Source: Phenylobacterium sp.
GTDB lineage: Bacteria > Pseudomonadota > Alphaproteobacteria > Caulobacterales > Caulobacteraceae
Reading direction: 5' to 3'
NCBI RefSeq assembly: GCF_030680185.1
Contig: NZ_JAUXVZ010000053.1
Location: forward strand, 62,001-126,000
Length of the DNA stretch: 64,000 nt
Shown here: positions 17,701 to 24,637 of the stretch, piece after piece
How the letters are laid out: each line of letters begins with the position of its first letter
Numbering within the stretch: position 1 is the first letter of the stretch
The notes under the pieces: model-generated
Seen by the model: only the letters and a program-made list of their open reading frames with translations
Told to the model about the DNA's origin: nothing
Databases searched by the model: none
Program-made: the position numbers and the translations under genes

Positions 17701-18339
17701 GAAGACCTGCACCTCGATGTGCCGGGCCTGGCGCACATAGCGCTCCAGGAAGACCCCGCCGTCCGAGAAGTTGCTGCCGGCCAGGCGGGTGACCGCAGCA
17801 AAGGCCTCGGCCACGGCGGCCTCGTCCTCGCAGACCCGCATGCCGATGCCGCCGCCGCCGGCGGTGGCCTTCAGGATCACTGGGAAGCCGATCGCCTTCG
17901 CCGCCTCGCTGGCAACGCTGGCGTCGGTCAGCAGATCGGTGCCTGGCGCGAGCGGCACGCCCTGGGCCTGGGCCAGGTCGCGGGCCGTGTGCTTCAGGCC
18001 AAAGGCGCGGATATTGTCCGGCGTCGGACCGATGAAGGCGATGCCGGCCGCCTCGCAGGCCTCGGCGAAGGCCACGTTCTCGCTGAGAAACCCATAGCCG
18101 GGATGGATGGCCTGGGCGCCCGTCGCCCGGGCCGCGGCCAGGATGGCCTCGACGTCAAGATAGGACTGGGCCGCCGGCGCCGGGCCGATCCGCACCGCCT
18201 CGTCGGCCTGGCTGACATGGAGCGAGCCGGCGTCGGCGTCGGAGAACACCGCCACCGAAGCCACGCCCATGTCCTTGAGCGTGCGCAGGATGCGGCAGGC
18301 GATGGCGCCGCGGTTGGCGACGAGTACCTTGGTGAACAC
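14725..18339 (-). CDS. Biotin-dependent urea carboxylase / guanidine carboxylase
   Basis: 1204 residues in one chain: biotin carboxylase (about 1-445, with G-G-G-G-I-G-M and F-L-E-V-N-T-R-L-Q-V-E-H), KipA-like half (from about 450, S-G-G-P-A-T-T-V-Q-D), KipI-like half (from about 810) and a C-terminal biotinyl domain with E-A-M-K-T-E (Lys about 1166). It carboxylates urea to allophanate, or guanidine to carboxyguanidine. The adjoining DUF1989 pair and dedicated importer favour the guanidine-preferring bacterial group, in which DUF1989 proteins deiminate carboxyguanidine to allophanate. The residue that separates the two specificities needs an alignment I cannot run. Confidence 0.93.
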   Translation of the reverse strand: MFTKVLVANRGAIACRILRTLKDMGVASVAVFSDADAGSLHVSQADEAVRIGPAPAAQSYLDVEAILAAARATGAQAIHPGYGFLSENVAFAEACEAAGIAFIGPTPDNIRAFGLKHTARDLAQAQGVPLAPGTDLLTDASVASEAAKAIGFPVILKATAGGGGIGMRVCEDEAAVAEAFAAVTRLAGSNFSDGGVFLERYVRQARHIEVQVFGDGQGNVVALGERDCSLQRRNQKVIEETPAPHLPAATRAALIEAAVRLTSAARYRSAGTVEFLYDAERDDFFFLEVNTRLQVEHGVTEQVTGVDLVAWMIRGAAGDYGFLGGFEAAPRGASIQARLYAEDPGQDYRPSSGVLTEVRFPDDVRADSWVVDGTEVSAFYDPLLAKLIVTAPDRDQAVAALQTALDDTRLAGLETNLEWLRQVARSEAFVSGQVSTRALADIAFQPQTIRVLSGGPATTVQDYPGRQGYWDVGVPPSGPMDALAFRLGNRLLGNMETAAGLEITALGPTLLFNRTASVCLAGAALEASLDGAPIEPYVPFQIAAGQTLKLGRVKGAGLRAYLLIRGGIDVPAYLGSRSSFTLGGFGGHAGRTLAAGDVLRVGDGLVGPPRALLEPDQRPSLSKTWSLRVLAGPHGAPDFFTQDDVAMIASAQWKAHYNSNRTGVRLIGPKPQWARRDGGEAGLHPSNIHDNAYAIGAVDFTGDMPIILGPDGPSLGGFVCPFVIIQADLWKVGQLAPGDTVTFQVVSDDAAVAAEKAQDALIVGAPPPAMPQAPAPAVLSSDSPILGVMEAEGHRPRAVYRRQGDRHLLVEYGPIVLDLELRLRIHALMLELKAMALPGVIDITPGIRSLQVHYDSRVLSQAELLRALTDAEDRLGGLDDFEIPSRVVHLPLSWKDPAIYETIDKYMASVRDDAPWCPDNIEFIRRINGLASEDDVHRIVFDARYLVMGLGDVYLGAPVATPIDPRHRLVTTKYNPARTWTPPNVVGIGGAYMCVYGMEGPGGYQLFGRTIQVWNTYRQTNAFTEGKPWLLRFFDQIRFFPVSHEELTEWRRDFPLGRREIRIDQETFRLSDYRRFLADNAGSIEAFQTTREAAFDAERAEWERRGEFARVEALASAADDVAEAPEIVVPDGAELVEAPLGGSVWKMLVQPGDRVEKGAIIAIIEAMKTECDVASPSAGVVRQVYAQERQAIAPGAPMIAIEPA

Positions 18340-18353
18340 TGAACTGGCCCTGC

Positions 18354-18986
18354 TCAGGCGGCGATGATCATGCGCACCGGCGTCGGATTGAAGCCGTTGC
18401 AGGGGTTGTTGATCTGCGGGCAGTTGGAGACCACCGCCACCAGATCCATCTCGGCGCGGATATCCACATAGAGACCCGGCGCCGAGATGCCGTCGACGAT
18501 GCCGAGCGCCCCGTCAGACTCCACCGGCACGTTCATGAACCAGTTGATGTTCGAGACCATGTCGCGCTTGCCCCGCCGATGGCGGGCGTTGGCCTGCAGG
18601 AAGTTCTCGACGCAGGCGTGCTGGCCCTTGGTGTGGTGGCCATAGCGCAGGGTGTTGCTCTCGCAGGAGCAGGCCCCACCGATGGTGTCGTGATAGGCCA
18701 CCGAGGTGCCCAGCACCGTCGCCATCGGGTTTCCCTCGTTGGACAGCAGCACTGAACCGGTCCGTAGGAAGATGTTGCCTTGAGCTGCGATGGTGTCCTG
18801 GGCGCTGTAGCGCTCGGCGTCGTCGGCAAGCGCATACATCAGGAAGTCCACGGCCTGGTTCCCCTCCAGGTCGATGATCCGCAGCACCTCGCCCTTGCGC
18901 ACCACGTGATCCCAAGGGGCCAGGGCGGGCACGATCTCGTCGTGCAAGACGGGGCCAGGCAGTCCGGCCAGGGCTTGATCGGTCAT
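18354..18986 (-). CDS. DUF1989 protein, urea-carboxylase-associated protein 1 type (carboxyguanidine deiminase subunit)
   Basis: 210 residues, the shorter of two DUF1989 partners. The conserved core includes I-D-L-E-G-N-Q-A-V-D-F, a cysteine-rich stretch G-A-C-S-C-E-S-N-T-L with following H-H, and a late N-C-P-Q-I-N-N-P-C-N. In characterised guanidine pathways two such proteins form a heteromeric carboxyguanidine deiminase that makes allophanate. It lies between its partner and the carboxylase with gaps of 12 and 14 bases. I do not assign which subunit letter applies. Confidence 0.88.
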   Translation of the reverse strand: MTDQALAGLPGPVLHDEIVPALAPWDHVVRKGEVLRIIDLEGNQAVDFLMYALADDAERYSAQDTIAAQGNIFLRTGSVLLSNEGNPMATVLGTSVAYHDTIGGACSCESNTLRYGHHTKGQHACVENFLQANARHRRGKRDMVSNINWFMNVPVESDGALGIVDGISAPGLYVDIRAEMDLVAVVSNCPQINNPCNGFNPTPVRMIIAA

Positions 18987-18998
18987 GGCGGCGCCCCT

Positions 18999-19829
18999 CT
19001 AGCGACGGAAATAGTCTTCGACGTTCAGGAAGGCCCGCAGGCCCTCCGGCGTCGCGTTTCGGATGGGATCGTCCACGGCCGTCACCAGGCCGCGCCAGGC
19101 GCTGACCCGCAGCGGCGTGACGCTGTAGTCGGGCCGGGGGTCGCGAACGTGGGGGCAGTTGGCGAGCACCACGATCACGTCCATCTCGGCGCGCAAGGTC
19201 AGGGCGCGACCGGGGGGATAGGGACCCACCTGCGTCTCCACGGCGCCTTCGGGATCGATCTTCACCCCCTTGAACCAGTTGATGCAGGGGTGGATGTCCT
19301 TGCGGCCCAGACCAAACTTGGCGAGCGCCAGGGAGAAGCGGTCGCGGGCGTTGGGGTGGGGTCCCCAGTTGTCGCCGGCGCCATAGAGTCGCGCATTGGA
19401 GGCCGCATTGGACGCCCCGCAGAAGGCGTCGTGGGTCTCGGCGCCGTCCTCCAGCAGGCTCATCATCACCCGGCCCATGTCCGAGAGCAGCAGGCGGCCC
19501 TGGCCCAGATAGGCGTTCCACTGGACCTTGACGGTGTCGGCGACATTCAGCCGCTCGACGGGGTTCTCGGCGTTGAACAGCAGCATGGAGGCGCAGGCGT
19601 CTCCGGCCAGGTCCACGAGGCGCAGCCGCGCGCCGCGGTTCAGCCGCTTGGCGGCGTAGCCCCCGGCCCCGATCGTCTCTTCCCAGAGCATGTCTTGAGC
19701 CGCCACGCCGTTCGGGAGGTCGGTCGCCGCGCTCGGTGGCAAGGTCGGCATGGCCTCGACACGCGTAGCGCCTTGGGCGCGAGCATGGGCCTGGGCGCTT
19801 TTGGGATCGGCGGTGGACGAGGCGTTCAT
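18999..19829 (-). CDS. DUF1989 protein, urea-carboxylase-associated protein 2 type (carboxyguanidine deiminase subunit)
   Basis: 276 residues, the longer DUF1989 partner. It has a hydrophilic N-terminal extension of about 50 residues, then W-E-E-T-I-G-A-G-G-Y, the strand L-V-D-L-A-G-D-A-C-A-S-M-L, and late N-C-P-H-V-R-D-P. It is expected to complex with the 210-residue partner. Its start overlaps the stop of NikR-like copy 2 by 4 bases (ATGA), tying it to the regulator gene that heads the operon. Confidence 0.88.
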   Translation of the reverse strand: MNASSTADPKSAQAHARAQGATRVEAMPTLPPSAATDLPNGVAAQDMLWEETIGAGGYAAKRLNRGARLRLVDLAGDACASMLLFNAENPVERLNVADTVKVQWNAYLGQGRLLLSDMGRVMMSLLEDGAETHDAFCGASNAASNARLYGAGDNWGPHPNARDRFSLALAKFGLGRKDIHPCINWFKGVKIDPEGAVETQVGPYPPGRALTLRAEMDVIVVLANCPHVRDPRPDYSVTPLRVSAWRGLVTAVDDPIRNATPEGLRAFLNVEDYFRR

Positions 19830-20308
19830 GCCGCGCCTCCGGCCTGGGCGGTCTTGCCCCCGCGACCGTGGGCGTGCAGCGGCGGCAGCAGGGCGCGGGT
19901 GGTGACGAGGCGGATCTGATGCACCCCGCGGATCCGGCGCAGTTCGTCACAAAGCATATGCAAGCGCTCCGAAGGCCCCTGGACCAGCAGCACCTCCAGG
20001 GACTGGTCGTCCTCCAGGAAGACGTGCTGGGAGGAGATGACCTCTTTCAGGAAAGACCCCTGCGCCTGGGCCAACGCCTGACGCACCCGGCCGCTCTCGG
20101 CCCGATAGATCAGGGTGATGGTGCCAGCCAGGATGGCGCCATCGCGGCCTTCGCTGTGCTCGGCCAGTTCGTGGCGAATCAGCTCGGCGATCATCTGCGA
20201 ACGGCTGGGCAGGTCGCGCTCGGCCACCATCGCGTCGAGCTGGGCCAGGAGTTCGGCCGGCAGGCTGACGCTGAGGCGGGCGAGCTGGGAAATCGGTTCC
20301 ACGGTCAT
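19826..20308 (-). CDS. NikR-like ribbon-helix-helix regulator lacking most nickel ligands (copy 2)
   Basis: 160 residues and first gene of the carboxylase operon. The DNA-binding part (about 8-50) reads R-L-S-V-S-L then R-S-Q-M-I-A-E-L-I-R-H, and the ACT-like domain follows. It shares with copy 1 an identical core (I-S-S-Q-H-V-F-L-E-D-D-Q-S) and the L-L-P-P-L-H-A-H-G tail. As in copy 1, His87 of E. coli NikR is retained but His76, His89 and Cys95 are Ser, Phe and Ser. Operator D lies 19-46 bases upstream of its start, so autoregulation of the whole operon is likely. Confidence 0.9.
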   Translation of the reverse strand: MTVEPISQLARLSVSLPAELLAQLDAMVAERDLPSRSQMIAELIRHELAEHSEGRDGAILAGTITLIYRAESGRVRQALAQAQGSFLKEVISSQHVFLEDDQSLEVLLVQGPSERLHMLCDELRRIRGVHQIRLVTTRALLPPLHAHGRGGKTAQAGGAA

Positions 20309-20326
20309 GGGGCGATCTTGGCTCCG

Positions 20327-20354
20327 TTATTACGTTGGTCAATTTTCGTAATAC
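20327..20354. promoter_or_regulatory. NikR-like operator, site D
   Basis: TTATTA, CG, 12 bases, CG, TAATAC, with a perfect inner dyad ATTACG-N12-CGTAAT at 20329-20352. It is 19-46 bases upstream of NikR-like copy 2 on the minus strand, overlapping where the promoter or leader should be. It is about 10 kb from sites B and C, so the match is not due to local duplication of the intergenic region. Confidence 0.8.
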
Positions 20355-20588
20355 CGAATGACGCGTCGGTCCAGGCCCCGCCTGAGACTTGGGCGCCCGA
20401 CCCACTGAGGCGCCTATCGCGCGGGCGCCGGGCCAGACGGCCTCCCTGCGCCCAAGGAAGGCCGCCCACGGCCCTTGCCCAGCCGCCCTCTGGCGACCAG
20501 TCGGGCGAGAGTGATTGGCGCAGACCGATAACCTCCCTAACCTGCGCCGAACCGCCGCCTTAGCGCGGCACAGTTTCAAGAGAGTCGC

Positions 20589-21887
20589 ATGACCGATTCG
20601 CCGCCGAGCCCCGTCGCCGAGGCGCCCGCCAAACGCACCCTGCTTCAACGCTGGTGGTTTGATGTCGTCCTGTGGAAGCGGATCCTGCTGGCCCTGGTCC
20701 TCGGCGTGATCGCCGGTCTGCTGCTCGGGGAACAGGCCAACGCCATCAAATGGATCGGCGATCTGTTCGTGCGGCTGATCCGCATGATCGTCGTGCCCCT
20801 GGTCTTCGTCTCCATCGTCGCCGGCGTGGCGGGCATGGGCGACCCCAAGCGGCTGGGCTCCATCGGCGCCAAGACCATCTTCCTCTACCTGCTGACCACC
20901 GCCATCGCCGTTGGCGTCGGCATGGTCATGGGCGCCGTGTTCGGTCCCGGTAAAGGCGTCACCTTCGAAGGCGTCACGCCCGAGGCGGTCGGCACAGCCC
21001 CGCCGGTCAGCGAACAGCTGCTCGGCATCGTGCCCCTGAACCCCATCCAGGCCCTGGCCAATGGCGATATCCTGGCGGTGATCTTCTTCTCATTCCTGGT
21101 GGGCGCAGCGATCCTGGCCGTCGGCGAAAAGGCCGACCCGATCCGCAAGCTGTTCGACTCTGGCGTGGATATCGTCCTCTACATCACCCGCCTGGTGATG
21201 GAGGTCGCCCCCTTCGGCGTCTTCGCCCTCATGGCCTGGGTGATGGGCACGGCGGGTCTGAGCGTCTTCTACAACATCTTCCTGCTGGCCGCGGCCCTGC
21301 TGGTCGGGTGCATCCTGCACATACTGGTCGTGCACGGGGGCATGCTGCGGCTGCTGGCCGGCCTGCCAATCTGGCCCTTCTTCCGCGATATTCCCGACGC
21401 GGTGATGGTGGCCTTCTCCACCTCGTCCAGCGCCGCGACCCTGCCGGTCTCCATGCGGGTGGCCGAGAAGAACCTCGGCGTCAGCCATACGGTGGCCTCC
21501 ACCGCCCTGCCGCTGGGCACCACCGTCTCCATGGATGGCACGGCCCTCTATATCGGCCTGCTGGCCATGTTCACCGCCCAGGCGTTCGGCATCGAGCTGA
21601 CGCTCACCCAGTACTTCCTGGCGGGCCTGACCACGATCCTGGTCTCCGTGGGCACAGCGCCCATTCCGTCGGCCTCGCTGTTCATGCTGGCCGCGGTGCT
21701 GACCACCATGGGCGTCTCGCCCGAGCAGACCGCCCTGGTCGTCGGCTTCGTCCTGCCCTTCGACCGCCTGCTCGACATGACCCGGACGGTCGCCAACAAC
21801 ACCTCCGACCTCGCCGTGGCGGTCACCGTCGCCAAGTGGGAGGGCGAACTGGACGAGGAGTCCTACCGCGCCAAGCCCGTCGAATGA
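20589..21887 (+). CDS. Dicarboxylate/amino acid:cation symporter (DAACS family)
   Basis: 432 residues, eight TM plus two re-entrant loops expected for GltP/DctA-type carriers. The diagnostic serine-rich loop S-T-S-S-S-A-A-T-L-P and the P-L-G-T-T-V-S-M-D-G-T-A motif are present, then L-P-F-D-R-L-L-D-M and N-N-T-S-D at the substrate/cation site. It imports glutamate, aspartate or C4-dicarboxylates with H+ or Na+. It is divergent from the NikR-like operon across a 280-base gap but lies far from operator D, so membership in that regulon is uncertain. Confidence 0.9.
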   Translation: MTDSPPSPVAEAPAKRTLLQRWWFDVVLWKRILLALVLGVIAGLLLGEQANAIKWIGDLFVRLIRMIVVPLVFVSIVAGVAGMGDPKRLGSIGAKTIFLYLLTTAIAVGVGMVMGAVFGPGKGVTFEGVTPEAVGTAPPVSEQLLGIVPLNPIQALANGDILAVIFFSFLVGAAILAVGEKADPIRKLFDSGVDIVLYITRLVMEVAPFGVFALMAWVMGTAGLSVFYNIFLLAAALLVGCILHILVVHGGMLRLLAGLPIWPFFRDIPDAVMVAFSTSSSAATLPVSMRVAEKNLGVSHTVASTALPLGTTVSMDGTALYIGLLAMFTAQAFGIELTLTQYFLAGLTTILVSVGTAPIPSASLFMLAAVLTTMGVSPEQTALVVGFVLPFDRLLDMTRTVANNTSDLAVAVTVAKWEGELDEESYRAKPVE

Positions 21888-21943
21888 GGCTTTACGCGCG
21901 CCAGGGCTTGCGGGCGGCGGGAGCATGGACGAACTAGAGCGTC

Positions 21944-23209
21944 ATGCTGTCGCTCACGCCTGAACTCTTCCTGCTCGTCACCGGCGTGCTCCTGTTGACC
22001 ACGGTCCTGGCCGGCACCTTGTCCAGCCGGTTCGGGGTCCCGGCCCTGATCGGCTTTCTGGCGCTGGGCATGCTGGCGGGTTCCGACGGACCCGGCGGCA
22101 TCGGCTTCGCCGACTATCAGGTGGCCCAGACCATCGGCGTGGCCTGCCTGATCTTCATCCTCTTCTCCGGGGGGCTCGACACCCCCTGGAAGGCGGTCCG
22201 GCCCGTCCTGACGCCCGCCCTGGTCCTGGCCACGGTGGGGGTGGTGATCAGCGCCGGCATCGTCAGCCTGACGGCCATCCTGCTGCTGGACTTCAGCCTC
22301 CTGCAGGGCTTCCTGCTGGGCAGCGTGGTGGCCTCCACCGACGCCGCCGCCGTCTTCGCAGTCCTGCGCAACCAGGAGACCAAGATCCGCGAGGACGTGC
22401 TGGCCCTGATCGAGTTGGAGAGCGGCTCCAACGATCCCATGGCCATCTTCCTGGTCGGGGTCGCCCTGGCCCTGATCGCCGTGCCCTCGACGCCGCTGCT
22501 GACCTTCGTGCCGGACTTCCTGCTGCAGATGATCCTCGGCGCCGCCATCGGCCTGGCCATCGGCTACGGGTTCACCATTATCCTCACCCGCGCCAAGCTT
22601 CGCCAGGGCGGTCTCTTCCTGGTGGTTTCGGTGGCCGCGGCCCTCCTGGCCTTCGGCCTGGCCGGCGTGCTGACGGGAAGTGGGTTCCTCGCCGCCTATG
22701 TGGCCGGCGTCCTGGCCGGCAACCGCGACTATCCTGGCCGCCGCGCGGTGTCGCAATTTCAGGATGGCCTGGCGTGGCTGGCCCAGGTGGTGATGTTCCT
22801 GACCCTGGGCCTGGTGGTCTTCCCCCACCAGTTGCCCGGTGTCGCCCTCGACGGTCTGGCCATCACGGCCGTCCTGATGCTGGTGGCGCGGCCGGCCAGC
22901 GTCTTCATCAGCCTCGCCCCCTTCCGCCAGTTCGACTGGCGGACCAAGCTGTTCGTCTCATGGGCCGGCCTGCGCGGCGCGGTGCCCATCGTCCTGGCCA
23001 CCTTCGGCATCGTGGCTGGAGTCGACGACGCCCAGGCGATGTTCAACATCGTCTTCTTCGTCGTTCTGGCCTCCAGCGTGATCCAGGGACCGACCATCGG
23101 CATGCTGGCCACACGGCTTGGCCTGGATCGCAAGACGCCCCCCAAGACGCCTCCAAAGGCCCCGCCCGCAGCCGCCCCGGCGGCCAAGGTCGAGGAGACG
23201 GCGGCATGA
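21944..23209 (+). CDS. Potassium/proton (cation:proton) antiporter, short form
   Basis: 421 residues with about 12-13 TM segments: an N-terminal helix, A-L-G-M-L-A-G-S-D-G-P-G-G-I, and the S-T-D-A-A-A-V-F-A-V motif of NhaP2/CvrA-type antiporters. The C-terminal cytosolic RCK/CorC-type domain of full-length members (about 570-600 residues) is absent; the protein ends in a Pro/Lys/Ala-rich tail. It exchanges K+ or Na+ for protons in the inner membrane. Its stop shares ATGA with the sirtuin start. Confidence 0.88.
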   Translation: MLSLTPELFLLVTGVLLLTTVLAGTLSSRFGVPALIGFLALGMLAGSDGPGGIGFADYQVAQTIGVACLIFILFSGGLDTPWKAVRPVLTPALVLATVGVVISAGIVSLTAILLLDFSLLQGFLLGSVVASTDAAAVFAVLRNQETKIREDVLALIELESGSNDPMAIFLVGVALALIAVPSTPLLTFVPDFLLQMILGAAIGLAIGYGFTIILTRAKLRQGGLFLVVSVAAALLAFGLAGVLTGSGFLAAYVAGVLAGNRDYPGRRAVSQFQDGLAWLAQVVMFLTLGLVVFPHQLPGVALDGLAITAVLMLVARPASVFISLAPFRQFDWRTKLFVSWAGLRGAVPIVLATFGIVAGVDDAQAMFNIVFFVVLASSVIQGPTIGMLATRLGLDRKTPPKTPPKAPPAAAPAAKVEETAA

Positions 23210-23955
23210 GCCGCCGCCGCGATCTCGCCGACCTGATCGCGCGAGCCCAGAACATCGTCGTCTTTACCGGCGCCGGCATCTCCACGGAGTCCGGAATCCC
23301 GGACTTCCGCAGCCCCGGCGGGGTGTGGAGCAAGATGAAGCCCATCTATTTCCAGGAGTTCGTGGCCAGCGAGGAAACCCGCCGCGAAGCCTGGACCCGC
23401 GCCTTCGCCGGCCGCGCCGGCTGGACCGGCCGCGAGCCGAACGCCGGCCACCATGCCGTGGCCCGCCTGGTGGCCAGGGGGAAGGTCAGCGCCGTCATCA
23501 CGCAGAATGTCGATAATCTGCACCAGGCCTCGGGCGTGCCGGCCGAACGGATCATCGAGCTGCACGGCAACGCCAGCTACGCCGCCTGCCTGGCCTGTGG
23601 CCTCCGGCACGAACTGGCGCAGCTGAAGCACGAGTTCGAAGCCACCGGCGACATCCACACCTGCTACGAGTGCGGCGAGCTGGTGAAGACCGCCACCATC
23701 TCCTTCGGTCAGGCCATGCCTGAGGCGCCGATGAAGCGCGCCACGGCGGCGGCTCTGTCCTGCGACCTCTTCCTGGTGCTGGGCTCGTCGCTGGTGGTCT
23801 ATCCGGCGGCGGAGTTTCCTCTGCTCGCCAAGCGCCGCGGCGCGGCCCTGGCCATCGTCAACCGCGAGCCGACCGACCAGGACGAGGCGGCCGACCTCGT
23901 CGTCCATGACGAGATCGGACCGACCCTCAGCGAGATCGTCCCCGTCGACAGCTAA
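23206..23955 (+). CDS. NAD-dependent protein deacylase, sirtuin (Sir2) family
   Basis: 249 residues from ATG 23206, which overlaps the antiporter stop. Motifs in order: G-A-G-I-S-T-E-S-G-I-P-D-F-R for NAD, Q-N-V-D-N-L-H, catalytic His in E-L-H-G-N, and a four-Cys zinc site (C-L-A-C and C-Y-E-C). It removes acyl groups from lysines using NAD+ and releases nicotinamide. Translational coupling to an antiporter is unusual but may be coincidence of compaction. Confidence 0.92.
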   Translation: MSRRRDLADLIARAQNIVVFTGAGISTESGIPDFRSPGGVWSKMKPIYFQEFVASEETRREAWTRAFAGRAGWTGREPNAGHHAVARLVARGKVSAVITQNVDNLHQASGVPAERIIELHGNASYAACLACGLRHELAQLKHEFEATGDIHTCYECGELVKTATISFGQAMPEAPMKRATAAALSCDLFLVLGSSLVVYPAAEFPLLAKRRGAALAIVNREPTDQDEAADLVVHDEIGPTLSEIVPVDS

Positions 23956-23961
23956 GCCGGC

Positions 23962-24579
23962 TCAGACCGCGGCGCTGGGCCGGCCCTTCACCCGCTCGAA
24001 CCATGCCGGCAGCCATTTGGCGTCGGCCGGCAGAGGCTGGCCGACCTGGTTTCCGAAGGCCAGGAAGCAGAACAGCAGGATGTCGGCCAGGCTGAAGCGA
24101 TCGCCGCAGACGAAGTCGCGCCCCTCCATCAGCCCATCGAGCCAGAGGATCTTGTCCTTGGCGATCGCCTTCAGATCCTCGGCCGCCTCGGCCCGCACCA
24201 GGCGGAAGCGGCTCTCGAACAGCGGGCGGCCCTCGGCGGCGCGGAAACCGCTGGTCAGGGGCTCGACGATGTTGAGGTCGATCCGGCGGGTCCACGTGCG
24301 GGTCTCGGCCCGCTGCTCCGGCGTCGCGCCGATCAGCACCGGCTGGGGGGCGATCTCCTCCAGATATTCGCAGATGGCGGTGATCTCGCAGACGACGGTC
24401 CCATCATCCAGCTCCAGCGCCGGCATCTGGCCGGCCACATTGACCTTCTGGGCGTAAGGCGGCTGACGGTTCTCCCCCTTCATCAGGTCCACCTGCTGTT
24501 GCGGGATATCCAGGCCCTTCTCGGCCATGAACATGCGCACCACGTGCGGATTGGGCCCGACGGAATTGTAGAACTTCAT
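23962..24579 (-). CDS. Glutathione S-transferase family protein
   Basis: 205 residues. Start set at ATG 24579 where the thioredoxin-like domain begins (M-K-F-Y-N-S-V-G-P-N-P); the frame is open upstream but that part is low-complexity Arg/Ser/Pro, typical of a shadow. cis-Pro lies in G-Q-M-P-A-L, followed by V-C-E-I-T-A-I-C in place of the more usual E-S-x-A-I. The C-terminal helical domain follows from about 90. It conjugates or reduces electrophiles with glutathione. The stop is 6 bases from the convergent sirtuin stop. Confidence 0.88.
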   Translation of the reverse strand: MKFYNSVGPNPHVVRMFMAEKGLDIPQQQVDLMKGENRQPPYAQKVNVAGQMPALELDDGTVVCEITAICEYLEEIAPQPVLIGATPEQRAETRTWTRRIDLNIVEPLTSGFRAAEGRPLFESRFRLVRAEAAEDLKAIAKDKILWLDGLMEGRDFVCGDRFSLADILLFCFLAFGNQVGQPLPADAKWLPAWFERVKGRPSAAV

Positions 24580-24637
24580 GACGGCGTCTCCCTCGCTCTC
24601 GTTGGCGCGGAGTTGACGGGATTCACCTCGGGTCAGG

